From Tolypothrix campylonemoides VB511288 (GTDB taxonomy: Bacteria > Cyanobacteriota > Cyanobacteriia > Cyanobacteriales > Nostocaceae): 64,000 nucleotides of DNA. Numbering within the stretch: position 1 is the stretch's first letter; every line of letters begins with the position of its first letter. The DNA lies in assembly GCA_000828075.3 (NCBI GenBank), contig JXCB02000002.1, positions 407,302-471,301 on the forward strand. Direction: 5' to 3'. Position numbers and translations under genes: made by a program. Under the pieces are notes generated by a model. It made no database searches, had not been told where the DNA came from, and saw only the letters and a program-made list of their open reading frames with translations. This document shows positions 27,023 to 35,517 of the stretch, one piece after another.

Positions 27023-28210
27023 ATGACTCTTACACCAATAGATGAAACAGAAGCGGCAAAAGTTCCCCAACTTTTACCTCTTTTTCCTCAAGGTGCAGAA
27101 GTTATTTTAGGAAAGACTCTTGAAGGTCAATTAGTCATGCCTGTTGCACCTAGCAGCAGAGAAATGTTTGGTCCTCGCGGTGCCTGCTTGATATCAGAAA
27201 ATGGACCTTTGTGGGTATCAGATACAGGGCATCATCGTTTATTAGGATGGCGGAATTTACCCACTCAAGATAGTCAAGCTGCTGATTGGGTTATTGGACA
27301 ACCAGACTTTAATCATGAAGGACAAAATGCTAAAGGCAACCCCGGAAGGGCAACATTTAGTGTACCAACTGGAATTTGTGCTTGTGGTGAAGGTTTAGCA
27401 GTCGCAGACGCTTGGAACCATCGCGTTTTGATTTGGAAAAAACTGCCAGAAGACAACAATGTTCCAGCCGATTTAGTATTAGGTCAAACTCATTTTACGG
27501 AGAATGAACCGAACCGAGGAACCCAAAAAGCAGCAGCCAACACTTTGAATTGGTGTTATGGAGTTTTCTATCATCAAGGAAAGCTATTTGTTGCTGATAC
27601 AGGAAATCGCCGAGTATTAATTTGGCATCAGTTACCAGAAGAAAATGGTCAACCTGCCGATTTAGTCTTGGGACAACCAGATATGACATCGCGCGATGAA
27701 AATGGCGGCGGTACTCCCTCAGCATCCAGTATGCGTTGGTGCCATGACATTACGGTTTGGGGAGAAAATTTAGTTGTCACGGATGCGGGGAATAACCGCG
27801 TGATGATTTGGCAGGACATACCAACAGAAAACAATGCGCCTTGTGCAGTGGTGTTAGGACAAAAAACTTTTGATTCTGTGGAAATGAATAGAGGAGTTTA
27901 TTTTCCCAGTGCCAATAGTTTGAGTATGCCTTACGGTGTAGCTGCTGCTGATGAGTGGCTGTTCGTTGCTGATACCGCTAATTCTAGGGTTTTAGGGTGG
28001 AAAAAGCCACAATCAATTCTGTCTTTACAAGGTGCTGAAAGTCATGCGCTTGTAGGACAAATAAACTTTCAAAGTAAAAGCGAAAATCGCGATTTTGGAC
28101 TACCGAAAAGAGATAGTTTAAATTGGTCTTACGGAATAAAAGTATATGGAAATACTGCGGTCGTAGCTGACTCTGGAAATAACCGAGTTTTACTTTGGAA
28201 GATAACTTAA
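27023..28210 (+). CDS. NHL-repeat beta-propeller protein of the hydrogenase accessory operon
   Basis: About 395 residues, probably a six-bladed propeller. Each blade has the pattern VADTGNRRVLIW.. followed by ..ADLVLGQ: for example WVSDTGHHRLLGW, VADAWNHRVLIW, VADTGNRRVLIW, VTDAGNNRVMIW, VADTANSRVLGW and VADSGNNRVLLW. No signal peptide is seen, so it is likely cytoplasmic. NHL-type genes directly upstream of hypF are known in Nostoc and are suspected to act in hydrogenase maturation. I start at ATG 27023 because AGGAACTGAA precedes it; 27005 or the TTG at 26969 are alternatives. It is followed by a dispersed palindrome and then hypF. Confidence 0.85.
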   Translation: MTLTPIDETEAAKVPQLLPLFPQGAEVILGKTLEGQLVMPVAPSSREMFGPRGACLISENGPLWVSDTGHHRLLGWRNLPTQDSQAADWVIGQPDFNHEGQNAKGNPGRATFSVPTGICACGEGLAVADAWNHRVLIWKKLPEDNNVPADLVLGQTHFTENEPNRGTQKAAANTLNWCYGVFYHQGKLFVADTGNRRVLIWHQLPEENGQPADLVLGQPDMTSRDENGGGTPSASSMRWCHDITVWGENLVVTDAGNNRVMIWQDIPTENNAPCAVVLGQKTFDSVEMNRGVYFPSANSLSMPYGVAAADEWLFVADTANSRVLGWKKPQSILSLQGAESHALVGQINFQSKSENRDFGLPKRDSLNWSYGIKVYGNTAVVADSGNNRVLLWKIT

Positions 28211-28254
28211 ACGCTTCGATTATTTCTAGCGGTTTCCATTTGCATTTCATAGAA

Positions 28255-28340
28255 TTCTTGTGGGGTGGACATCTTGTCCGCCCTGAATTAAGGACGGGCG
28301 CCTTGAATTAAGGACGGGCGGGACGCCCATCCCACAAGAA
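28255..28340. repeat. Palindromic dispersed element, copy B
   Basis: TTCTTGTGGGGTGG at the left and CCCATCCCACAAGAA at the right form the outer stem. Inside, an 18-base unit containing GAATTAAGGACGGGCG is duplicated in tandem. It lies between the NHL-repeat gene and hypF. Copies are at 21071, 33788 and 52161. Confidence 0.85.
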
Positions 28341-28408
28341 AATTAGATTGTCATCGATTCAATTAAAAACCGCTACACTTTCGCATCTACGTGATTCATT
28401 AAAATCTT

Positions 28409-30832
28409 ATGTCTACTGAAGAAATCAGGGTTCGCGGTACCGTTCAAGGAGTGGGATTTCGCCCCACTGTATATAGGCTTGCAAAAGCATACGGATTACA
28501 AGGCGAAGTTTGTAATGATGGGCAAGGTGTCTTAATTCGGGCATCTGGTTGTGAAGAATCTATAGAAGAATTTGTTCAAAAATTACAGAAAGAATGTCCG
28601 CCACTGGCGAGAATTGATGAAGTAACGCGCAAGCGTTATGAAGGCAAATCAATTTTCCATGATTTTGTCATTTCTCAGAGTGTCAGCAGCGTGGTGACAA
28701 CAGAAATTCCTCCCGATGCTGCCACTTGTGGAAAATGTAAAGCGGAAATCTTTGACCCCTTCAGCCGCTGGTATCGTTATCCCTTCACGAACTGTACTCA
28801 TTGCGGTCCCCGACTAAGCATCATTCGCGCCATACCTTACGATCGCCGCAACACAAGTATGGCAACTTTTGCCATGTGTGCAGAGTGTCGTCAGGAATAC
28901 AACGATGTCGCAAACCGACGTTTTCATGCGCAACCCGTAGCGTGTCAGATTTGCGGTCCTAAAGCTTGGTTAGAACGTTCCGATAGTAAACCAATCACAC
29001 CTCATATGTTTTCTATGCTTGACGATGTTGATGCCGTTTGTACCCTGTTACAAAAAGGCGAGATTGTTGCCATAAAAGGGCTAGGTGGATTTCATTTAGC
29101 TTGCGACGCCACCCAGGAAACTGCTGTGCAAAAACTGCGCCAGCGTAAACAGCGCCATCAAAAGCCTTTTGCTTTAATGGCAAAAGACATGGCAGTTATT
29201 GAAGAGTACTGCACCCCCAACGCCAAAGAAAGAGAATTACTGGAAAGTCCCGCTGCGCCTATTGTGTTAATTCAGGCAAAAGGGGGAGACGACGACGAAA
29301 GGGGTAGTGGGAGGATACAATTCAAAAGTCAAAAGTCAAAAGTCAAAATTCAAAATTCAAAATTCAAAACTCCCGGGCTAGCCCCCTCAGTTGCGCCGGG
29401 GCAAAACACGTTGGGTTTTATGCTACCTAACACTCCCTTACACCACCTCATTTTGAGGCGGATGAATCGCCCGATTGTTCTCACAAGTGGCAATCTTTCT
29501 GATGAACCCCAATGTATTGATAACGTGGAAGCGCGTGAGAAATTAGGAAAGATTGCTGATTATTTTCTTCTACATAATCGCGACATTGTCAACCGAGTAG
29601 ATGATTCGGTGGTGCGGGTTGTTGAGGATAAAGTTCTAACCATACGTCGTGCTAGAGGATACGCACCAGCATCTATCAATTTACCACCAGGTTTTGAAAG
29701 CGTTCCTCAAATTTTAGCAATGGGCAGCCAGCTAAAGAATACTTTTTGTTTATTGCGAGATGGGAAAGCAATTTTATCTCAACATCAGGGAGATTTAGAA
29801 AATGTAGTCACTTTCCAATCCTATCAGGAAACACTCAATCTATACTTAAATATACTTGAGCATAAACCAGAAGCCATAGCTGTTGATTTACACCCCGAAT
29901 ATCTATCTACCAAACTTGGGAAAGAATTAGCAGCCAACCATCAAGTTAAACTTTACCCAATCCAACATCATCACGCCCATATTGCTGCTTGCATGGCAGA
30001 AAATGGTTTACATATTAATTCACCACCTGTGTTGGGTATTGCATTAGATGGATTAGGTTATGGCGAAGATGGAACACTGTGGGGCGGAGAATTTCTGTTA
30101 GCAGATTATCGCCACTTTAAGAGGCTGGCGACATTTAAGCCAGTGGCAATGATTGGTGGAAAACAAGCAATGAAAGAACCTTGGCGTAACACTTACGCCC
30201 AGTTAATATCTGCCTTTACTTGGGACGAATTAAAACAAAAGTACGGAAATTTAGAAATTGTAGAATTTCTTGAACAAAAGCCACTGAAACTTTTGACCCA
30301 GCTTGCCGAAAAACGAATTAACTCTCCCCTCACTTCATCAGTAGGACGTTTATTTGATGCTGTAGCCGCAGCAATTGGTATCTGCCGAGAAGAATGTAAC
30401 TATGAAGGACAAGCAGCAATTGAAATGGAAGCTTTAGCTGATACCACTATTTTAGATAATAAAGGAAATTTAAATTATTATTTTAACTTTGTTGTTTCAG
30501 ATAGTATTTATCATATAGATTCACGTTCCATGTGGCAAGCCTTGCTAAATGATTTACAGCAGCATACTCCTCAAGCGGTCATCTCTGCTAAATTTCATAC
30601 AAGCTTAGCTCATGCCATTGTAGAAATGGTTAATCATCTCCGTAAAAAAAATGATATTTCTCAGGTTGCGCTAACAGGAGGAGTTTTTCAAAATTGTATT
30701 CTGTTAAAACAAGTTACCAAACGCTTACAAGCATTGGAAATCAATGTTCTCACTCACAGCTTAGTTCCAGCTAATGATGGTGGTTTATCCCTAGGACAAG
30801 CTGTTATTTCAGCAGCCAAATTAATAAATTAA
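28409..30832 (+). CDS. hypF: HypF, carbamoyltransferase for hydrogenase cyanide ligand synthesis
   Basis: Makes the carbamoyl group that HypE turns into the cyanide ligands of the NiFe centre. Domains in order: acylphosphatase-like (RGTVQGVGFRPTVYRLA, about 9-25), two zinc-finger motifs (CGKCKAEIFDPF.. to ..CQICG, about 107-185), a YrdC-like nucleotide-binding domain (IVAIKGLGGFHLACDA onward), and the Kae1-like C-terminal domain with HHHAHIAACMAENG and LTGGVFQN. At 807 residues it is longer than usual because of an in-frame insertion around residues 291-328 that contains seven tandem heptanucleotides. The conserved text resumes at APGQNTLGFMLP. The key motifs flanking the insertion are intact, so activity is likely. 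Confidence 0.96.
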   Translation: MSTEEIRVRGTVQGVGFRPTVYRLAKAYGLQGEVCNDGQGVLIRASGCEESIEEFVQKLQKECPPLARIDEVTRKRYEGKSIFHDFVISQSVSSVVTTEIPPDAATCGKCKAEIFDPFSRWYRYPFTNCTHCGPRLSIIRAIPYDRRNTSMATFAMCAECRQEYNDVANRRFHAQPVACQICGPKAWLERSDSKPITPHMFSMLDDVDAVCTLLQKGEIVAIKGLGGFHLACDATQETAVQKLRQRKQRHQKPFALMAKDMAVIEEYCTPNAKERELLESPAAPIVLIQAKGGDDDERGSGRIQFKSQKSKVKIQNSKFKTPGLAPSVAPGQNTLGFMLPNTPLHHLILRRMNRPIVLTSGNLSDEPQCIDNVEAREKLGKIADYFLLHNRDIVNRVDDSVVRVVEDKVLTIRRARGYAPASINLPPGFESVPQILAMGSQLKNTFCLLRDGKAILSQHQGDLENVVTFQSYQETLNLYLNILEHKPEAIAVDLHPEYLSTKLGKELAANHQVKLYPIQHHHAHIAACMAENGLHINSPPVLGIALDGLGYGEDGTLWGGEFLLADYRHFKRLATFKPVAMIGGKQAMKEPWRNTYAQLISAFTWDELKQKYGNLEIVEFLEQKPLKLLTQLAEKRINSPLTSSVGRLFDAVAAAIGICREECNYEGQAAIEMEALADTTILDNKGNLNYYFNFVVSDSIYHIDSRSMWQALLNDLQQHTPQAVISAKFHTSLAHAIVEMVNHLRKKNDISQVALTGGVFQNCILLKQVTKRLQALEINVLTHSLVPANDGGLSLGQAVISAAKLIN
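29322..29370 (+). repeat. Heptanucleotide repeat inside hypF
   Basis: Seven 7-base units, TCAAAAG three times, then TCAAAAT three times, then TCAAAAC. They are read as a basic peptide (FKSQKSKVKIQNSKFKT). It is the same unit as the intergenic tract at 2785. Confidence 0.95.
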
Positions 30833-30992
30833 TACTTTTGATTAACAAGGAGTTAGTGATTCTTTAATTATTAAAAAATAAAAAATATAGCAATTCTAAA
30901 TAATTTCTGCAAAACTCTCTCTTATCTCTCTTCTTTCTTTCCTCTGCGTCCTCTGCGTCTCAGCGGTTCATTAAAACAACAGAAAATATAAA

Positions 30993-31250
30993 ATGTGTTT
31001 AGGAATTCCTGGTCAAATAATAGAAATAACCGACGTTAAACAAAAATTAGCTGTTGTCAATGTTGGTGGTGTCAAGCGTCAAGTTAATATTGCTTGCATT
31101 GTTGATGAACAGCATCCTGTTGAATCTTGTGTTGGCGATTGGGCGTTAATTCATGTGGGCTTTGCAATGAATCGAATTAACGAAAAAGAAGCTATGGAAA
31201 CATTGCAAATTTTGGAAGAATTAGCAGAAGTCGTAGCAATGGATTTTTAG
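30993..31250 (+). CDS. hypC: HypC, hydrogenase maturation chaperone
   Basis: 85 residues. The start MCLGIPGQI carries the essential Cys2 that, with HypD, holds the Fe(CN)2CO unit before passing it to the large subunit. The barrel then reads VVNVGGVKRQVNIACI and GDWALIHVGFAMNRINEKEA, typical of HypC/HupF. It lies 160 bases after hypF and 46 before hypD, consistent with one operon. A CTCTGCGTC repeat lies in the gap upstream (about 30942-30962). No separate hupF paralog is in the window. Confidence 0.97.
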   Translation: MCLGIPGQIIEITDVKQKLAVVNVGGVKRQVNIACIVDEQHPVESCVGDWALIHVGFAMNRINEKEAMETLQILEELAEVVAMDF

Positions 31251-31296
31251 TCAGCGCTGATTACAAGTCAATCGAAAATTTTCATAAAAACTTGAT

Positions 31297-32427
31297 ATGA
31301 AATACGTTGATGAATTCCGAGAACCGAGAAAAGCTGATGCTTTACTTCGTGCCATTGAAAAATTATGCCAACAGTTAGAAAAGCCTATCAAAATCATGGA
31401 AGTATGCGGCGGTCATACTCATTCTATTTTTAAATATGGTATTGAAGATGTTTTACCGCAAGCAATTGAATTAATTCATGGTCCTGGTTGTCCTGTCTGT
31501 GTGATGCCAAAGGGAAGGTTAGATGATGCTATCTCTCTCTCCCAAAATCCTAACGTCATCTTCACGACATTTGGAGATGCCATGCGCGTTCCCGGTTCCA
31601 CAACAAGCTTGTTGCAAGCCAAAGCACAAGGGGCAGATATTCGCATGGTTTACTCTCCTCTAGATAGCCTGCAAATTGCTAAAGATAACCCCGAGAAAGA
31701 AGTTGTCTTTTTTGCCTTAGGCTTTGAAACAACCGCCCCTAGCACTGCTTTGACTATCCTGCAAGCAGAATCTGAAAAAATTCATAACTTCAGTATGTTT
31801 TGCAATCACGTTCTCGTGATTCCCGCCCTACAAGCACTGTTAGATAATCCGGATTTGCAACTTGATGGATTTATCGGTCCTGGTCATGTCAGCATGGTGA
31901 TTGGTACTGAACCTTATCAGTTTATTTCCCAACAGTATCAAAAACCTATTGTGATTTCTGGTTTTGAACCTTTAGATATTATCCAATCAGTTTGGATGCT
32001 ATTACAACAAATCGTTGAAAAGCGTTGTGAAGTAGAAAATCAATATAATCGCTTGGTAGAAGAAGCGGGAAATTCTGTGGCGATCGCCGCCATGAATCAA
32101 GTTTTTGAAGTCCGAGAAAGTTTTGAGTGGCGCGGGTTAGATGAGATTCCCAATTCTGCATTTAAAATGCGTCCTGAATATGCTGAATTTGATGCAGAAG
32201 TAAAATTTACCATTCCTAATCTAAAAGTTGCTGACCATAAAGCTTGTCAATGTGGAGAAATCCTAAAAGGAGTTTTGAAGCCTTGGCAATGCAAAGTCTT
32301 TGGCACAGCTTGCACTCCAGAAACACCGATTGGAACTTGTATGGTTTCTTCTGAAGGTGCTTGTTCCGCTTACTACAAGTATGGTCGCTATTCTCATGTT
32401 GCTAAGAAAATGATGTCTGAGAAATAG
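31297..32427 (+). CDS. hypD: HypD, Fe-S scaffold for NiFe-centre assembly
   Basis: 376 residues. The family signatures are clear: MEVCGGHTHSIFKYGI (about 33-48), HGPGCPVCVMPKGR, FTTFGDAMRVPGS, and FALGFETTAPSTA. The C-terminal cysteines bind a [4Fe-4S] cluster: CQCGEILKG, WQCKVFG, TACTPETPIGTCM and GACSAYYKYGR. HypD forms the complex with HypC on which Fe(CN)2CO is built. The gene is followed by a 7-base tandem repeat and then a monooxygenase gene, not directly by hypE. Confidence 0.97.
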   Translation: MKYVDEFREPRKADALLRAIEKLCQQLEKPIKIMEVCGGHTHSIFKYGIEDVLPQAIELIHGPGCPVCVMPKGRLDDAISLSQNPNVIFTTFGDAMRVPGSTTSLLQAKAQGADIRMVYSPLDSLQIAKDNPEKEVVFFALGFETTAPSTALTILQAESEKIHNFSMFCNHVLVIPALQALLDNPDLQLDGFIGPGHVSMVIGTEPYQFISQQYQKPIVISGFEPLDIIQSVWMLLQQIVEKRCEVENQYNRLVEEAGNSVAIAAMNQVFEVRESFEWRGLDEIPNSAFKMRPEYAEFDAEVKFTIPNLKVADHKACQCGEILKGVLKPWQCKVFGTACTPETPIGTCMVSSEGACSAYYKYGRYSHVAKKMMSEK

Positions 32428-32457
32428 TAATAGACATGGTGAGAAAACCATAACATA

Positions 32458-32489
32458 ATTACGAATTACGAATTACGCATTACGAATTA
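32458..32489. repeat. Heptanucleotide tandem repeat (ATTACGA)n
   Basis: About four and a half copies of ATTACGA, one changed to ATTACGC, between hypD and the monooxygenase gene. Confidence 0.92.
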
Positions 32490-32564
32490 TTTTGTCACTT
32501 TCAGTATTAAAGTCAATCCTGTAGACTTTAACACTGTGACACAGACAACAACAGAATCATCTCC

Positions 32565-33782
32565 ATGCAACTCAACCACGGCATCACACAACACAACTCA
32601 AAACGCCTGCGCGTCGTAATTGCAGGAGGTTCAATGGGTGGTCTATGTGCAGGGTTAGCCCTACGCGGCATCGGTTGTGATGTAGAAATTTTTGAGCGTG
32701 GTTCCTACAATGAAGCAAATCTTACGCCTAGTGCTGTGCAAAGTCCAGGTGCTGGTCTTGTCGTACAGATGGAAATCAATCGATTTCTGGCAGAACATGG
32801 TATCACCACAGCACAAACGCTGGGTGTGACTTCGTGGAAGAGACAGTACATTATTGGAGATGGCAGCATCATTTGGGAAGAATCAACGCCTCAATTGATG
32901 ACTTCTTGGGATATGTTGTATCGTCAACTGCGGAAAGTTTTCCCAGATCAACACTACCATCAAGAAAGTAAGGTTATTGGTGTTGAGCAGAGTGATGACT
33001 GTGTAGTAGTCCGCTTTGAAGACGGACGGAAAGAAAAGTGTGACCTACTTATTGGGGCTGACGGTGTTGATTCAACCATACGCCAACAACTGCTACCGGA
33101 TACCGTTCCGGAGTATGCAGGATATGTAGCATGGCGAGGATTGATAGACGAAAGTCTTCTTTCCTCAGACGTTGCGAAATTTTTCGCCGAACAATTTACC
33201 TTGTTTCACGGACCCGGTATGCAGGCACTATGCTATCTGGTACCTGGACCAAATGGGGAATTAGACGAAGGGAAACGTCGCATCAACTGGCTTTGGTACT
33301 TTAATGTTCTAGATGGTGACGAGTTGAAAACAGTGATGACTGACTCCCAAGGAGGAGTGCGGAAGTTTTTCTTGCCTCAAGGAGAAGTCCAAGAGTCAGT
33401 CATCCAACAGATGAGAGTGGCGGCAAAGGGATATCTACCAGAAATCTTTCAGTATCTATTTGAGGTGACAGAAAAACCCTTTATTCAACCCATCTACGAC
33501 TTATCAGTGCCGCGTATGGTTTTCGGGCGGGTGTGTTTAATCGGCGATGCTGCATTTGTAGTTCGACCTCATACGGCTGCTGGTACTTTTAAAGCTGTCA
33601 CGAATGCGATCGAACTTGCACAAGAGTTACAGGAATCTGGCGGTGATGTGGTGGCGGCGCTAGAAAAATGGGAACCAATCCAGTTAGCGATGGGGAATTA
33701 CCTCAAGCTTTTAGGAATTAATCTCGGAAATCGTTCTGGATTGGGTCACTATGTTTTGCCTAAAGTAAAGTCTAGGGTGTAG
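32565..33782 (+). CDS. FAD-dependent aromatic-type monooxygenase inside the hyp cluster
   Basis: 405-residue group A flavoprotein hydroxylase. The N-terminal Rossmann motif is VVIAGGSMGGLCAGLALRG (about 17-35) and ends in an acidic strand (VEIFER). The DG motif is LLIGADGVDSTIRQQLL and the GD motif is VCLIGDAAFVVRPHTAAG (about 324-341). The latter resembles 2,6-dihydroxypyridine or 6-hydroxynicotinate hydroxylases, so an aromatic or heteroaromatic substrate is likely. It has the same direction as hypD and hypE, with gaps of 137 and 115 bases that each hold a repeat. There is no known need for such an enzyme in hydrogenase maturation, so it may be a passenger. ATG is followed by a short polar leader. 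Confidence 0.88.
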   Translation: MQLNHGITQHNSKRLRVVIAGGSMGGLCAGLALRGIGCDVEIFERGSYNEANLTPSAVQSPGAGLVVQMEINRFLAEHGITTAQTLGVTSWKRQYIIGDGSIIWEESTPQLMTSWDMLYRQLRKVFPDQHYHQESKVIGVEQSDDCVVVRFEDGRKEKCDLLIGADGVDSTIRQQLLPDTVPEYAGYVAWRGLIDESLLSSDVAKFFAEQFTLFHGPGMQALCYLVPGPNGELDEGKRRINWLWYFNVLDGDELKTVMTDSQGGVRKFFLPQGEVQESVIQQMRVAAKGYLPEIFQYLFEVTEKPFIQPIYDLSVPRMVFGRVCLIGDAAFVVRPHTAAGTFKAVTNAIELAQELQESGGDVVAALEKWEPIQLAMGNYLKLLGINLGNRSGLGHYVLPKVKSRV

Positions 33783-33787
33783 AAAGT

Positions 33788-33871
33788 TTGTGGGGTGGGC
33801 ATCTTGCCCGCCCTAAATAAGCCCTAAATAAGCCCTAAATAAACAGACAGGTGAGGACACCTGTCCCACAA
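33788..33871. repeat. Palindromic dispersed element, copy C
   Basis: TTGTGGGGTGGGCATCTTGC on the left and CACCTGTCCCACAA on the right. The centre has an 11-base unit (CCCTAAATAAG) repeated nearly three times. It lies between the monooxygenase gene and hypE. Confidence 0.85.
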
Positions 33872-33897
33872 TAAATTATGATTTCAACACAATTTAG

Positions 33898-34998
33898 ATG
33901 AATTCCTTCTCTAACTCAGCACAGCATTTCCTCTTTCAAAAAGTCGAAAAAGTTCGCCGTCATCCAAGTAAAATGCGAGATACTCATATCACCCTCGCGC
34001 ATGGTGGCGGTGGCAAAGCAATGCGCGATTTAATTGATGATATCTTTGTCAAGAATTTTGATAATCCTACTCTCTCTCAATTAGAAGACCAAGCCAGCTT
34101 TGATTTGGCAAGTCTCATGAAACAGGGAAACAGGCTTGCTTTTACCACTGATTCTTATGTTGTAGACCCTTTATTTTTTCCAGGTGGTGATATTGGAGAA
34201 TTAGCCATCAATGGTACAGTTAATGATTTAGCAATGAGTGGTGCCAAACCGTTATATCTTAGCTGTAGTGTCATTTTAGAAGAAGGACTGGCTGTAGAAA
34301 CTTTGCGGCGTGTTGCCGAAAGTATGCGAACAGCAGCAAAAAAAGCTGGTGTACAAATTGTGACTGGTGACACGAAAGTTGTTCATCGTGGTGCAGCAGA
34401 TAAATTGTTTATTAATACTTCTGGTATTGGTATCATTCCAACAGGAGTTAATGTTTCTGCCCACAACATTCAACCAGGGGATGCAGTTATTATTAATGGT
34501 GAATTGGGCAATCATGGCACAGCAATTTTAATTGCCCGTGGAGAATTAGCATTAGACAGTGATATTGAAAGTGACTGTCAGCCGTTGAATGGTTTAGTTG
34601 AAACTATCCTCAATGTCTGTCCTGATATTCATGCTATGCGGGATGCCACACGTGGTGGTTTAGCCACAGTCTTAAATGAATTTGCTCTCAGTTCTGGTGT
34701 GGGAATTCGTTTAGATGAGCAATCTATACCAGTGCGTGAAGAAGTCAATGGTGTTTGCGAAATTTTAGGTTTAGATCCATTGTATTTGGCAAATGAAGGT
34801 AAGTTGGTGGTGGTAGTAGGACGCGAAAATGCTGACACTGTTTTATCAGCTATGAAATCTCACCCAGCTGGAAAAAATGCTTGTCTTATCGGTGAAGTTA
34901 TTTCCTCACCTCCTGGTGTTGTCTTGTTACAAACTGCTTTTGGTACTGAACGTATTGTCGATATGCTTGTTGGCGACCAATTGCCAAGAATTTGTTAA
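33898..34998 (+). CDS. hypE: HypE, dehydratase forming the cyanide ligand
   Basis: 366 residues of the PurM/ThiL-like fold. HypF carbamoylates the C-terminal cysteine, which HypE then dehydrates with ATP to a thiocyanate. The essential tail PRIC with Cys366 is intact. Other signatures are TLAHGGGGKAMRDLI (about 32-46), FTTDSYVVDPLFFPGGDIG, DLAMSGAKPLYLS, TGDTKVV and MRDATRGGLATVLNE. The first ATG gives the N-terminal extension normal in cyanobacterial HypE. The gene belongs to the hyp set but is separated from hypD by the monooxygenase gene. Confidence 0.97.
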   Translation: MNSFSNSAQHFLFQKVEKVRRHPSKMRDTHITLAHGGGGKAMRDLIDDIFVKNFDNPTLSQLEDQASFDLASLMKQGNRLAFTTDSYVVDPLFFPGGDIGELAINGTVNDLAMSGAKPLYLSCSVILEEGLAVETLRRVAESMRTAAKKAGVQIVTGDTKVVHRGAADKLFINTSGIGIIPTGVNVSAHNIQPGDAVIINGELGNHGTAILIARGELALDSDIESDCQPLNGLVETILNVCPDIHAMRDATRGGLATVLNEFALSSGVGIRLDEQSIPVREEVNGVCEILGLDPLYLANEGKLVVVVGRENADTVLSAMKSHPAGKNACLIGEVISSPPGVVLLQTAFGTERIVDMLVGDQLPRIC

Positions 34999-35037
34999 TT
35001 ACGATTTTTTGCAAAAGTTATGATGAATGGATATTTC

Positions 35038-35094
35038 AAACCACAGATGAACACCGATAAATTATCTGTGTTCATCTGTGTTCATCTGTGGTTT
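35038..35094. repeat. Palindromic CAGATGAACAC-type repeat
   Basis: AAACCACAG and CTGTGGTTT form the ends. Between them CAGATGAACAC and its inverse TTCATCTGTG, the latter in two tandem copies, pair. A relative lies in the hupS-hupL spacer at 22889-22943. It sits between hypE and hypA. Confidence 0.85.
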
Positions 35095-35175
35095 CATTTT
35101 CCTAAATTTGATTTTTCCAAAAGATCTATTGTGGTAAATTACACGGCAAAAATATCCTTTGACTATTGAAACTCA

Positions 35176-35517
35176 ATGCACGAATTAGGAATTACTCAAA
35201 ATATTGTGTCAATTGTGGCTGAATATGCCAATGGAATACAAGTAAAAAGAGTATTGTTAGAAATTGGTAAGCTTTCAGCCATTATGCCAGATGCAGTCCA
35301 ATTTTGTTTTGATATTTGTACTCAAGGTACTGTTTTAGAAGGGGCAAATTTAGAAATTTTGGAAACTCCAGGATTAGCCAAATGTCGCCAGTGTGGTGCC
35401 GAAGTCCCTTTAGAAAAGCCTTTTGGAAGCTGTAAGTGTGGTAGCGTGCATTTGGACTTAATAGCTGGGCAAGAACTGAAAATTAAGGAAATAGAAATAG
35501 AGGAACTATGTGTGTAA
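35176..35517 (+). CDS. hypA: HypA, nickel metallochaperone
   Basis: 113 residues. The start MHELGITQNIV has the His2-Glu3 nickel-binding pair. The zinc region reads AKCRQCGAEVPLEKPFGSCKCGSVHL (about 73-98). The first zinc pair is a normal CxxC, but the second is CKC, one residue shorter than the usual CxxC. The C-terminal strand (LKIKEIEIEELCV) is typical. It overlaps hypB by 10 bases, so the two are translationally coupled, fitting joint nickel delivery. The 177-base gap from hypE holds a palindromic repeat. Confidence 0.95.
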   Translation: MHELGITQNIVSIVAEYANGIQVKRVLLEIGKLSAIMPDAVQFCFDICTQGTVLEGANLEILETPGLAKCRQCGAEVPLEKPFGSCKCGSVHLDLIAGQELKIKEIEIEELCV

